From positions 91,559-155,558 of the forward strand of contig NZ_NFJC01000002.1 in assembly GCF_002159665.1 (NCBI RefSeq): a stretch of 64,000 nucleotides of DNA, given 5' to 3'. Source of the stretch: Desulfovibrio sp. An276. GTDB taxonomy: Bacteria; Desulfobacterota; Desulfovibrionia; Desulfovibrionales; Desulfovibrionaceae. The translations under genes and the position numbers were made by a program. A model generated the notes under the pieces. The model saw nothing but the letters and a program-made list of their open reading frames with translations. It searched no databases and was not told where the DNA came from. Positions 7,823-15,923 of the stretch are shown here, one piece after another. Numbering within the stretch: the stretch's first letter is position 1; each line of letters starts with the position of its first letter.

Positions 7823-9034
7823 CTATTGCTCCATGGAGAGAACCTTGCGGTAGTTCTCGGGATCCGTAGCGCCCTCGGTGTTGACGAGGAGCACCTGGGA
7901 GCGGGGGCCAAGGCCAAGAACCTTGCGCAGTTCCACCTTGTCGTCGTCCTGCATGAGGCCGTGCAGAACACCCAGGGTGACTGCCCCGGACTCGCCGGAC
8001 TCGATGGCAGTGTCATTGCCCACGGGATGGGCGTAGACACGCATGCCGCAGGCGTAGGCATCGTCCTCGCAGGTGAGATAGAAGGATGCGCAGCGCCGCA
8101 GGATATCCCAGGCCTGGGTGGAGGGCGTGCCGCAGCACAAGCCTGCCATCATGCTGGTCATGGGCGTGTCCACCTTCTGCAGCGTGGTCTTGCCCTCGCG
8201 CGCAGTGCGGTAGAGGCAGTCCGCGCTGGCTGGCTCCACAATGACAATGGTGATGCGGGGCCACAGGGAAAGGAGGCTTGCGGCAATGGCAGCGGCAAAG
8301 CTGCCCACGCCTGCCTGCAGGAAAACGTGGGTGGGCTCGAAGCTTGCGTCCGCCTGGGAAACAAGCTCGTGCACGATGGTCGTATAGCCCTGCATGATGC
8401 GCAGGGGGATTTCCTCGTAGCCCTCGAAGCTTGTGTCCTGCACAAGGACGCAGTTTTCCCTGGTGGCCCTGTCGGCTGCAAGCTGTACGCACTCGTCGTA
8501 GGAGAGATCCGTGACCAGGACCTCTGCGCCTTCCTTGCGGATGTTGTCGATGCGGGCCTGCACAGTGCCCTTGGGCACAATGACCACGGCCTTGTGGCCC
8601 AGCATGCGGGCGGCCCAGGCAAGGCCCCTGCCGTGGTTGCCGTCGGTTGCGGTCATGAAGGTGAGTTCGCCAAGGACCTTCTTGTCGGCAAAGCGGATGA
8701 GCGTGGAAAAGTCCAGACCGTGGGCAGTGCCGAGGAGGGATTCAAGGCCGACGAGCCTTGCAATGTAGGCAGCCACGGCAAAGGAGGAGCCGAGGCATTT
8801 GAAGGCGTTGAGGCCAAAGCGCTTGGACTCGTCCTTGACAAAGATACCGCCGAGGCCGTCCTGGCTCGCCAGATCCTTTAAGGAAACAAGGGGTGTTGCT
8901 GCATAGCCGGGAAGACTCTGGTGGAAGGCGAAGGGTCTGTCCGAGGCATAGTAGGAAAGCTTTTTGGCAAGCGGAGACACGTTCACTCTGGCCGGTGTGG
9001 CAGCGAGAACCTTGGCAATGGAAAAGCAGGGCAT
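7823..9034 (-). CDS. dpaL: 2,3-diaminopropionate ammonia-lyase
   Basis: The 403-aa product is a fold-type II PLP enzyme close in length and motif order to E. coli YgeX/DpaL. It would convert 2,3-diaminopropionate to pyruvate and ammonia in the cytosol. The PLP lysine lies in FVKDESKRFGLNAFKCLGSS, followed by the substrate loop TATDGNHGRGLAW and the glycine loop QAGVGSFAAAIAA. The C-terminus contains ESGESGAVTLG and the final NTEGATDPENYRKV, typical for the family. The start is the ATG at 9034, with AAGGAAA upstream; a longer frame adds 41 low-quality residues. It is the second gene of a minus-strand pair, 91 bp after a GNAT acetyltransferase. Confidence 0.88.
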   Translation of the reverse strand: MPCFSIAKVLAATPARVNVSPLAKKLSYYASDRPFAFHQSLPGYAATPLVSLKDLASQDGLGGIFVKDESKRFGLNAFKCLGSSFAVAAYIARLVGLESLLGTAHGLDFSTLIRFADKKVLGELTFMTATDGNHGRGLAWAARMLGHKAVVIVPKGTVQARIDNIRKEGAEVLVTDLSYDECVQLAADRATRENCVLVQDTSFEGYEEIPLRIMQGYTTIVHELVSQADASFEPTHVFLQAGVGSFAAAIAASLLSLWPRITIVIVEPASADCLYRTAREGKTTLQKVDTPMTSMMAGLCCGTPSTQAWDILRRCASFYLTCEDDAYACGMRVYAHPVGNDTAIESGESGAVTLGVLHGLMQDDDKVELRKVLGLGPRSQVLLVNTEGATDPENYRKVLSMEQ

Positions 9035-9125
9035 TGAGAATTTCCTTGGGATAGACAGGGGTTGTGGCAAGAAGTCTTGCCAAAAGCGGCCTTGCTTGAA
9101 GGAAGCGGCCCTTGAGCAAGGTGGG

Positions 9126-9704
9126 TTAGAGAGTTGTGTACATGATGTGTCGCACAAGACCTGCGTACTTGGGTCTTGTGTGGTATACCGTTAGCCCAAG
9201 ACTTGCAAGCATGGCGAGACTTGCCGTGTTGTCTGGGGCTACAGTGGCAAAAAGATGTTTCTTGTCTGCAGCCCTTGCCTTCTCGACAAGGCGCTTTGCC
9301 ATGATACGGGCAAGCCCCCTGCCCCGAAACGCGGGGTGCACGGCAACGCTTTCGAGATGCGCAACAAGGGAGAGATCCCCTCTCGCAAGGTTTGCGTCAA
9401 GGCCAAGGTTGTCCGCATCCTGTGCGCCTGGAAAGCGCAGAAGAAAGTAGCCGGCAACAGGGGCTGGCTCTCCTTCCCCGGACTCCAGGGTCACATATTC
9501 CGCATCGACCCTTGCAGACAAGGTGTCGATCTGGTCGCCGACCGCAAGGACGAGCGTTCCGCCCTTGGCAAGGGTGTCTGCAAAGAAATCCAGGGTGTCC
9601 GGCCAGAACAGGGACTGGTCCGGCATGGAGCGGTGGACCAGGTCCTGCAGGGCAAGAGCCTTCTCAAGGAGAATCCCTGGAGCTGTGACGTCAAGATAGC
9701 GCAT
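9126..9704 (-). CDS. GNAT family N-acetyltransferase
   Basis: The 192-aa protein has the acetyl-CoA binding core of GNAT enzymes: LESVAVHPAFRGRGLARIM (motif A with the R/Q-x-x-G-x-G/A loop), then the motif B region with APDNTASLAMLASLGL. The N-terminal half (MRYLDVTAPGILLEKALALQ) is less conserved and should set the substrate, which cannot be predicted. The start is the ATG at 9704, where the conserved sequence begins; its ribosome site is weak and an in-frame ATG upstream would add 33 unlikely residues. It precedes dpaL and may be co-transcribed, so an amino-acid or polyamine-like substrate is a guess. Confidence 0.8.
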   Translation of the reverse strand: MRYLDVTAPGILLEKALALQDLVHRSMPDQSLFWPDTLDFFADTLAKGGTLVLAVGDQIDTLSARVDAEYVTLESGEGEPAPVAGYFLLRFPGAQDADNLGLDANLARGDLSLVAHLESVAVHPAFRGRGLARIMAKRLVEKARAADKKHLFATVAPDNTASLAMLASLGLTVYHTRPKYAGLVRHIMYTTL

Positions 9705-9979
9705 GGCAAAAGGACAAAGGATTGAGGGTGCATGAGGCAAGGTCGCGAACGGCAGGCCCTTTTCTGGCGGGCGCTCGCAATGGCAGTACACAAAGTGACA
9801 CAACTTTTTTCCCTGTCAACCGTCACAGGAATGAAACTGGCCGGCAGCGGCCGGGAAGCCTGGGCCAAAAAAAGCATTTTGTGCAGGATCGGGACAAGAA
9901 ATCCCGGGCAATGGAGGGGAGTTGGAACATGAGCCTCAAAAAAGACACGCTTTTTGCCACAATTTGGGCAAGATATGTG

Positions 9980-10041
9980 GGTGTCAAAAAAATTTTCAGA
10001 TGCGCCCCTGGACCATGATGCATGCCTATTTTTTTGACACC
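9980..10041. repeat. 14-bp perfect inverted repeat with A/T runs
   Basis: GGTGTCAAAAAAAT (9980-9993) and ATTTTTTTGACACC (10028-10041) are exact complements across a 34-nt loop. The T7 run sits inside the arm, so it is not a normal terminator; an operator or short mobile-element end is possible. The whole 9705-10540 gap has no protein gene. Confidence 0.7.
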
Positions 10042-10136
10042 AGGGACGGTCAGGCGCAGGTGTGAAAAGTGGGCTTTCGGGGAAAGCCGAAGTAAAAATC
10101 TGTAAAATCAATATGTTACTTTGAAAACACTGAAAA

Positions 10137-10152
10137 TGGCACGGCTCTTGCT
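10137..10152 (+). promoter_or_regulatory. Sigma-54 (-24/-12) promoter motif
   Basis: TGGCACGGCTCTTGCT matches the sigma-54 consensus TGGCACG-N4-TTGCW with the required GG-N10-GC spacing. Transcription would start near 10164. AT-rich sequence upstream (10090-10135) could hold activator sites. Confidence 0.75.
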
Positions 10153-10163
10153 TATTTGTTTGC

Positions 10164-10410
10164 GTGTGTGAGTAGCCCCTCAGAAGCTCCCATATCTGAG
10201 GAGAAAAGTTTGGGCGGGGAAATCTCCTTCCCCGCCCCGACCAAGGGGGCACGAAGGACACCACCAAATACGACAAAAGCCGCAAGGCGTTTTCATATAC
10301 AGCCAGACAAGCCTCAACCAAGCCATCAACCATACTCTCTCCAAACAGCTTCCAAAACCCTCCTAACCCATCGAAACCGCCGAAATGCCCATCGGCGGTT
10401 TTTGCTTTTT
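10164..10410 (+). ncRNA. Candidate sigma-54-driven small RNA or leader
   Basis: Between the sigma-54 motif and a rho-independent terminator lie about 245 nt without a supported open frame. They contain a perfect 10-bp hairpin (GGGCGGGGAA/TTCCCCGCCC, 10212-10237) and a long C-rich, unstructured tract at about 10310-10370 with CTCTCTCC and CCCTCC, able to pair with Shine-Dalgarno sequences. A GAGGAG at about 10199 is not followed by a usable start. It could instead be the attenuated leader of the MFS pseudogene at 10541. Prediction only. Confidence 0.4.
10374..10410 (+). terminator. Rho-independent terminator
   Basis: AAACCGCCGA pairs exactly with TCGGCGGTTT across an eight-base loop, followed by TTGCTTTTTT. 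Confidence 0.9.
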
Positions 10411-10540
10411 TGGATGAAGAAAACAGGCAAGAAAACGGCCGCAATGGGCATGGATACCGAAAAGCAAGGCACTATCTTGTTTCTGTTTCCTGCAGACCGG
10501 CTTCGTCTGGCTGTATGGCCTGCAGGGCAAGGAGGAAAAC

Positions 10541-11285
10541 ATGCCGAGAAGATATCTTGCGAGAAATGAGGAACAGGGCCCCAAAATGCCCCTTGCAAGC
10601 GCCATCAGGGCCTCAGGCTCGCGCGAATTCTGGGTCATCACCCTGGCCAACCTGCTTGTCATGACAAGCTGCTACCTTGTCTTTGTGGTGACTGCAGCCT
10701 ACGTGCGGGAAACCTGGCACACAAGCTTGAGTGTTACAGGCCTTGCGGTGGGCGTTATGATCATGGGCTGTCTTGTCGGACGTTTTGTGAGCGGCAACCT
10801 CGTCTCCCTTCTGGGCTGCAGAAAGGGATCTGTCAGGCCCTGCCAGCCTCTATTTTCTGGCCTATGGCATAGCCACATCGCAAGCAGACCTCTCGCGGGC
10901 CGCATCTTCGACAGATGTGGCGAGAATGTGCTCCCTGTGCCCATCTTCTGCCTGATGCCGTGGCACTCTTTCTTCTTGCCCAGGCGCACAGCGGAGCGGT
11001 GCTGCTTCTTTCGGGGCTGTTCCTTGGGCTTGGCTTTGGCAACTTCCAGTCCGTGGGCCAGGCAGTATCACTTGCCATGGTGACACGATCGCGCTTTGCA
11101 CAAGCAACAACCACCTACTTCATTCTCCTGGATCTCGGCGTTGGCGCAGGCCCCTGGCTTTTCGGACACCTTGTGTCTGCCTTTGGCTTCGGGGCATGTA
11201 TATGGCCCTTTCCGCAACGACACTCGCAGCGTTCGTGCTCTACTATCTTGTCCACGGCAGAAAGCTGCGCTTTGTCCGTCAGTAG
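10541..11285 (+). pseudogene. MFS transporter, multiply frameshifted and shortened
   Basis: A good start (AGGAGG then ATG at 10541) opens a frame with the first MFS helices (EFWVITLANLLVMTSCYLVF, VTGLAVGVMIMGCLVG). The frame shifts near 10820. A different frame encodes later helices (GAVLLLSGLFLGLGFGNFQ, ATTTYFILLDLGVGAGPWLF), and a third frame gives a plausible last helix and tail (YMALSATTLAAFVLYYLVHG) ending with TAG at 11285. The total is near 250 codons against about 390 for the family, so deletions as well as frameshifts are present. The sequence resembles drug-efflux MFS pumps; no function is left. A terminator follows. Confidence 0.85.
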
Positions 11286-11313
11286 CAGGCATTACGCAAG
11301 CGCGAAAAAACAT

Positions 11314-11353
11314 GGGGGCCACGATCCACAGTCCTGGATCGTGGCCCCCTTTG
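11314..11353 (+). terminator. Strong hairpin terminator
   Basis: GGGGGCCACGATCCA pairs exactly with its complement across CAGTCC (15 bp), followed by TTTG. Confidence 0.85.
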
Positions 11354-11488
11354 TGTATGTCAGAGGCAGGGAAAAAATCCCTGCCAGATTTTTGTGAACT
11401 CACCCTATTTGCCTTCCCAGAGCCACTTTCAGAGATTCTTCGCGCTTGGATCGCAAGGATTTCGGGATTTTTCATACTAAAAGACTTT

Positions 11489-11507
11489 GACAACGAATTT
11501 CATTTCC
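11489..11507. promoter_or_regulatory. Fur-box-like site
   Basis: GACAACGAATTTCATTTCC matches 13 of 19 positions of the classical Fur box. Its reverse strand contains TGAAATTCG, shared with the sites before feoA and the 29820 gene. It lies 70 bp before the FeoB-associated gene. Confidence 0.4.
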
Positions 11508-11576
11508 TCTATAGACAGGGGCTGCAGGGTTTGGGGTCACTCCATCCCCGCCAAGGACACCTTCGAGGTACGCATC

Positions 11577-11744
11577 ATGTCACAGGACATCATAGTCGGC
11601 ATCATCATCCTTCTGGCTCTGGTCTTTCTTGTTCGCAATTTCCGCAAGAAGTTCAAAAGCAAGTCGTGCGACTGCTGCGGCTCGGGGTCTTCCTGCGGCT
11701 GCAAGGCAACCGGCAAGCCCGTGTGTCACTGCAACGACAAGTGA
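11577..11744 (+). CDS. FeoB-associated Cys-rich membrane protein
   Basis: This 55-aa protein has one transmembrane helix (DIIVGIIILLALVFLVRNF), a short basic stretch (RKKFKSKS) and a Cys-rich tail with CDCC, CGC and CHC groups. This is the layout of the FeoB_associated family, small proteins encoded beside ferrous iron transporters and thought to assist FeoB. The start is the ATG at 11577; a longer frame from 11487 has no membrane or family signal before this Met. No feoB gene is in the window, but feoA lies 630 bp downstream and a Fur-like site lies upstream. Confidence 0.8.
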   Translation: MSQDIIVGIIILLALVFLVRNFRKKFKSKSCDCCGSGSSCGCKATGKPVCHCNDK

Positions 11745-11746
11745 GA

Positions 11747-11773
11747 CAGGGCAAGGGCAAAAGCCCTGCCCTG
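11747..11773. terminator. GC-rich hairpin after FeoB-associated gene
   Basis: CAGGGCAAGGGC pairs with GCCCTGCCCTG (one bulge) around AAAA. A GGGAATTTTTCC follows. It sits between convergent genes, so it may stop both. Confidence 0.55.
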
Positions 11774-11788
11774 CGTTGGGAATTTTTC

Positions 11789-11980
11789 CTAGAGGGCCTT
11801 GCGGCGCTTGTACACGTGCCAGCCAACAGCGCCCGTGAGCGCAAGACCTGCCGCGATGTGCAGGCTCTTCGAGGAAGCAAAGCCCGCTATGAGGGTGAGC
11901 CCGAAAAGGCCAAGCATGAGGGCGTTTTCAGTGCGCATGGGCTTTCTGACCACAAGGGTGGCCGCTGTGTTTTTCGTCAT
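11789..11980 (-). CDS. Small two-helix membrane protein
   Basis: The 63-aa product has two hydrophobic segments (ENALMLGLFGLTLIAGFAS and SLHIAAGLALTGAVGWHVY) and a basic C-terminus (KRRKAL). The start is the ATG at 11980 with AAGGGAG upstream; upstream codons in the same frame are unlikely. A His in the second helix (LHIAAG) and the final H-V-Y resemble short heme-b membrane proteins, but this is weak. No family is named. It is convergent with the FeoB-associated gene and divergent from feoA. Confidence 0.65.
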   Translation of the reverse strand: MTKNTAATLVVRKPMRTENALMLGLFGLTLIAGFASSKSLHIAAGLALTGAVGWHVYKRRKAL

Positions 11981-12195
11981 GGTTTTCTCCCTTGTCCGGA
12001 GTGTCCGGGAACTGCCCCGCGTATGAGAGCGGGAGCCGAGGTTGAGTGGTGAACAAGACTTGAAACCCTGTTTCAAAATCCTTGGATTTGCCTTGCAGGA
12101 GCCGATTGCAAGAATTAAAAAATGGACTGTATTGCCACTGTTCTTTTATCAAAATACAGACTACCAATTCTTGTAGTTTTTTGCAAACAGGAACA

Positions 12196-12221
12196 ATGAA
12201 ATTCAATTTGCCAAATTTCAT
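12196..12221. promoter_or_regulatory. Inverted repeat / Fur-like operator before feoA
   Basis: ATGAAATT (12196-12203) and AATTTCAT (12214-12221) form a perfect 8-10-8 inverted repeat. TGAAATTCAATTT also resembles the 15-base palindrome at 29736. The remaining 11981-12375 gap is AT-rich and holds no gene. Confidence 0.5.
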
Positions 12222-12375
12222 GGCAAAACGAAAACGAAAAAATATCTGATACATTTTTCTTCTCTGTTCATGGGCATGGCGACCATTTCCCGGAAAATTT
12301 TTTCCGGCCACCGCAGGACAGGGACGGAATTTGGGTAAAAACAATACCAATTTACAACAATTCAGGAGTGTTAAA

Positions 12376-12609
12376 ATGTCTCAGGAAATCAGCCTCAGGC
12401 AGATGAACATTGGCGAGAAGGGTGTCATTTCAAATATCAGTGTTTCCGGTGAGTTGGGTCGAAGAATTCGTGACATGGGCCTCATTCCCGGCACCGAGAT
12501 CTCCGTGGTGGGTCGTGCACCCCTGCAGGACCCGGTGGCCTTGCGCCTTTCCGGAGTTACTGTTACCTTGCGCAACAAGGAAGCCGACTATATCACTGTT
12601 ACTCGCTAA
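12376..12609 (+). CDS. feoA: FeoA family protein
   Basis: The 77-aa cytosolic protein has the SH3-like FeoA fold sequence: LRQMNIGEKGVISNISV, GRRIRDMGLIPGTEISVVGRAP, then DPVALRLSGVTVTLRNKEA. FeoA assists ferrous iron transport by FeoB, though some copies act with other iron systems. The start is the ATG at 12376 with CAGGAG upstream; the earlier frame start lacks a ribosome site. It heads a run of four same-strand genes (12376-15442) whose later members look like an iron-storage P-type ATPase cluster. A Fur-like operator lies about 155 bp upstream. Confidence 0.9.
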   Translation: MSQEISLRQMNIGEKGVISNISVSGELGRRIRDMGLIPGTEISVVGRAPLQDPVALRLSGVTVTLRNKEADYITVTR

Positions 12610-12697
12610 TACAGGCAAACTGTTCATGCTCATGGCAGTTTGACTGGCATGTGGCAGGGATTGGGACGGCTTTGATTTTGTTTTGGAGGGTAAATAC

Positions 12698-12940
12698 ATG
12701 AATACCGGACTCAAGTATGCTCTTATCTTTGCCGGCGGTGTCGCAGCCGGCGTTCTCGGTGCCATGGTGCTTCAGCGTGGCGCAACTGGCCTGAAGCCCG
12801 TGGCAGCCGGCATCATCAGCCGCGGCATGGACGTCAAGGACGCCATCGCCGGCGCTGTCGAGAAGGTAAAGGAAGACGCCCAGGACCTTATGGCCGAAGC
12901 CAGGGCCAGCCAGGCCCAGCGCAAGGAACAGGACGCCTAG
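12698..12940 (+). CDS. DUF6110/YtxH-like small membrane protein, possible FezA analogue
   Basis: The 80-aa protein has one N-terminal membrane helix rich in small residues (ALIFAGGVAAGVLGAMVLQ) and an amphipathic Ala/Lys/Glu helix (AIAGAVEKVKEDAQDLMAEA). This arrangement resembles DUF6110 proteins that accompany P1B-type ATPases. The start is the ATG at 12698 with GGAGGG upstream; an in-frame TTG at 12683 is less likely. It stands 88 bp after feoA and 45 bp before the P1B ATPase. In described ferrosome clusters a small membrane protein precedes the ATPase, so a role as organelle factor is inferred from order and size, not from similarity. Confidence 0.65.
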   Translation: MNTGLKYALIFAGGVAAGVLGAMVLQRGATGLKPVAAGIISRGMDVKDAIAGAVEKVKEDAQDLMAEARASQAQRKEQDA

Positions 12941-12985
12941 TCGTAAGCGTATCCTAATCGCATGCGTATCTAACAGGGAGAACGA

Positions 12986-15154
12986 ATGAGTTTTGTCATC
13001 GTCCACGAACTGCAGGGCTTTTTCTCGGACGGCGTAGTGAGCTGCCAGGGCAGAATGCGTTGCCGCTGCAACATGCGTCTCACCATGGATGAGGCAACCA
13101 GACTTGCCGACAACCTGGCCGACCTGGAAGGCATTGTTGGCGTGACCGTCAATCCGGCCATAGGCAGCGTCCTCTTTTTCTACGTCGACCTTTCCTCAAG
13201 GCTTGAGGCTCTGAAGATCATAGCCATAGCCGGCGACGAGATAGTGGAAGCGAGAAAGGATCCCCAGTTCAGAGCAGAAGATCTCCCTGTTCCCAGGGTC
13301 GAGGGACCTCTGGCAGCCGTGCTGGAAATCGTGCGGCACTACGTCCTTCGACCCTTCATGCCTTGGTGGTTCAGCATTCCGTCTGCCATAGGGCATGCCA
13401 TCCCCTATCTTCTCAAGGGTCTGAAGGAGCTGGTCATAGGCCACCTCAACGTGAGCGTCCTGGACGCTGCCGCCATTGCCGTGTGCCTCCTGCGCCGCGA
13501 CTTTCAGACAGCCAGAACCCTCACCCTGCTCCTCGGCATTGGCGACGAGCTTGAAGAGTGGACAAGGCAAAAGTCCCTGGCCTCTTTGAGCGAGAGCCTC
13601 GAGATTGGCGCAGAATGGGTTTGGGTCCGTGACGAGGACGGCACAGAGCGTCAGGTTGCCATGAAGGACCTTGTTGCCGGGGACGTGGTTGTCCTCACGG
13701 CCGGAAACGCCATTCCCGTGGACGGCGTGGTTGTGGACGGCGAGGGCGTTGTCAACCAGGCAGCCATGACAGGCGAGCCCATTGGTGTCGTGCGCGTGAA
13801 GGGCCACAGTGTCTTTGCCGGCACTGTCATGGAAGAGGGCACCATCTGCGTGCGCGTGAGCAAGGTCGGCGATCAGACGCGCCTCAAGCAGATCGTAAAA
13901 TTCATCGAGGACAGCGAAAGCCTGAAAGCAGGCATACAGGGCCGCTTCGAGCGCATGGCCGACATGGCTGTACCCTTTACCTTCGGGCTTGCTGCCCTGG
14001 TCTATCTCCTCACAAGGGATCCCATCAGGGCCTCCTCTGTCCTTCTTGTGGACTATTCCTGCGCCCTGAAGCTCACCACCCCGCTCACTGTGCTTGCCGC
14101 CATGCGCGAGGGCGTTCTGAACAGGGTCGTCATCAAGGGCGGCCGCTACCTCGAAGCTTTGCGCGACGTGGACACAGTGGTCTTCGACAAGACCGGAACC
14201 CTGACCAATGCCACCCCCAGGGTTGCGGAAGTCATCCCGGCACCTGGCTTCGACCAGGAGAGCGTCCTGCGGGACATGGCCTGTCTTGAGGAGCACTTCC
14301 CTCATCCAGTGGCACGAGCTGTTGTCCGCGCAGCTGAGGAGCGCAACCTGCGTCATCCCGAAGAGCACGACAAGGTGCAGTACATCGTGGCCCACGGCGT
14401 GTGCTCACAGCTGAACGGCATGAACGTGGTTGTGGGCAGCCGCCACTATGTGGAATACGACGAGGGCATAGACCTTGGCCCCCTGAAGAAGGACATCGAG
14501 GAGCAGGCCGCCATGGGCAGATCCCTGCTCTACCTTGCGGAGGGCGGAAGGATCGCAGGCCTTGTGGCCATAGAGGATCCGCCGCGTCCCGAGGCAGCTG
14601 CAGTCATCCGTGCCCTGCGCGAGGAGGGTGTTGACCGCATCCTCATGATCACCGGCGACGACGAAAGGACAGCCAGCGCCATAGCGGGAAGACTTGGCAT
14701 TGGCGAGTACAGGGCCCAGGTCCTGCCTACGGACAAGTCGGACGTGGTCGCGGAACTCGTGCGCGAGGGACGGCACGTGCTCATGGTGGGCGACGGCATA
14801 AACGATGCCCCTGCCCTTTCCGCAGCAACCGTGGGTGTCGCCATGACGGACGGCACGGAGCTGGCCCAGGGTGTTGCCAACGTGCTTTTGACGGAGACGT
14901 CCCTGACCGGCCTCATCACGGCAAAGCGCCTTGGCCGCCGCGCCATGCAGCGCATCAATTCCAACTATTTCTACACCATGCTCTGCAACTCTCTCTTCCT
15001 TGCAGGCGGTATCTTCATGATCCTGACACCCGCACTCTCAGCCTTTTTGCACAACATGACGACAGTGATTTTGAGCGTGCGGGCCATGCGCCGCAACCTG
15101 CAGGACGAGGACCTTGCACTGCCTCAAGCCATTGAGGCTCGTTCTGCCCAATAG
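12986..15154 (+). CDS. P1B-type heavy-metal ATPase, FezB-like
   Basis: The 722-aa protein is a P1B ATPase. It has an N-terminal HMA-like domain with the arginine motif GRMRCRCNMR (about residues 20-29), an actuator domain with MTGEPIGV, a transmembrane motif SCALKLTTP in place of the common CPC, the phosphorylation site DKTGT (Asp near residue 401), the HP motif in HFPHPVARAV, a TGDD motif and the hinge GDGINDAP. The SCA-type membrane motif and N-terminal Arg motif fit the P1B-6 group found in ferrosome clusters, as I recall them. Iron is the likely cargo by context (feoA upstream, HMA-like protein downstream). The start is the ATG at 12986 with AGGGAGA upstream. Substrate and localisation are inferred. 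Confidence 0.85.
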   Translation: MSFVIVHELQGFFSDGVVSCQGRMRCRCNMRLTMDEATRLADNLADLEGIVGVTVNPAIGSVLFFYVDLSSRLEALKIIAIAGDEIVEARKDPQFRAEDLPVPRVEGPLAAVLEIVRHYVLRPFMPWWFSIPSAIGHAIPYLLKGLKELVIGHLNVSVLDAAAIAVCLLRRDFQTARTLTLLLGIGDELEEWTRQKSLASLSESLEIGAEWVWVRDEDGTERQVAMKDLVAGDVVVLTAGNAIPVDGVVVDGEGVVNQAAMTGEPIGVVRVKGHSVFAGTVMEEGTICVRVSKVGDQTRLKQIVKFIEDSESLKAGIQGRFERMADMAVPFTFGLAALVYLLTRDPIRASSVLLVDYSCALKLTTPLTVLAAMREGVLNRVVIKGGRYLEALRDVDTVVFDKTGTLTNATPRVAEVIPAPGFDQESVLRDMACLEEHFPHPVARAVVRAAEERNLRHPEEHDKVQYIVAHGVCSQLNGMNVVVGSRHYVEYDEGIDLGPLKKDIEEQAAMGRSLLYLAEGGRIAGLVAIEDPPRPEAAAVIRALREEGVDRILMITGDDERTASAIAGRLGIGEYRAQVLPTDKSDVVAELVREGRHVLMVGDGINDAPALSAATVGVAMTDGTELAQGVANVLLTETSLTGLITAKRLGRRAMQRINSNYFYTMLCNSLFLAGGIFMILTPALSAFLHNMTTVILSVRAMRRNLQDEDLALPQAIEARSAQ

Positions 15155-15163
15155 GAGGAAGGC

Positions 15164-15442
15164 ATGGCGGAAAAGGTCTCAAAAATGGAGATGCTCTCCT
15201 TTGCGCGCTATGTGCGCAGCTTTATCCCTGGTCGCGTGCGTGTGCGCCACCCTGCCTTAAGAAAGCCCGCTGTCGCTTCCGAGGCCAGGATGCGCCTTGA
15301 GGGCATGCGCGGCATACAGTCCGTGGAGGTGAACACCGAGACGGGCTCGGCACTCATCCTCTACAACGCGAAGGAGCTGACCCAGGACGAACTCATTGCC
15401 GAGGGTGTCGTGTGGGCGCGCTGGCTCAACACCAAGGGATAG
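15164..15442 (+). CDS. HMA-like (HMAL) small protein, FezC-like candidate
   Basis: The 92-aa protein has a basic motif FIPGRVRVRHPALR (residues 18-31) followed by a ferredoxin-like HMA-type fold pattern (MRGIQSVEVNTETGSALILYN), without the CxxC metal site of true HMA domains. The GRxRxR motif echoes GRMRCRC in the ATPase encoded immediately upstream, so the two may share a binding partner or surface. The start is the ATG at 15164 with AGGAGGAAGG upstream, nine bases after the ATPase stop. Last gene of the putative iron-storage unit. Function is inferred from context. Confidence 0.7.
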   Translation: MAEKVSKMEMLSFARYVRSFIPGRVRVRHPALRKPAVASEARMRLEGMRGIQSVEVNTETGSALILYNAKELTQDELIAEGVVWARWLNTKG

Positions 15443-15923
15443 ATACAAATACCTGACGCAGGGATCCGCGGGATCCTGCAGGATATGGGGACAGGTGGTT
15501 CAGGCCATTTGCCCCTTTTTTTTGCGCCCCTGGGGAGACCGACTCCTGGCCCCAAGATGTATATATATGATCGTACCCCAAATCGGGCAACAGCCAATGT
15601 GTGTGTATGGGGGAGGAATGCAGCCCCTGCTCCCGAATTTTGCACAAAAGGTGTGCCATTTGTCGCAAGACTGGCAAATATGGGGGATACAGGGCTCTTG
15701 GTTTCGGGTAGTTTTCGCAAGGGACCTTGCAGAGCCCTTTTGAGGGGATATGGCGTTACCAAAATTTCACACAAAAAAAGTCAAAATCTGTGTCAAAAAC
15801 AACATGCAGAACGAAAATTTGTTTGGTACGTGAAAAAAAGAATTAGCTAGACTGGGCACCATATCCAACTTGTATCCGGTCCTGTCCAACTTGGGAGGAA
15901 AGCAGGACCAGGGAGGGAAATGA
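15443..15923 (+). other. Intergenic region before nrfHA
   Basis: No supported gene in 481 bp. It begins with a GC-rich palindrome (GGATCCGCGGGATCC, 15462-15476) and turns AT-rich from about 15760. The nrf promoter should lie in the last 150 bp. I see no clear HcpR or CRP-type palindrome. Confidence 0.4.
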
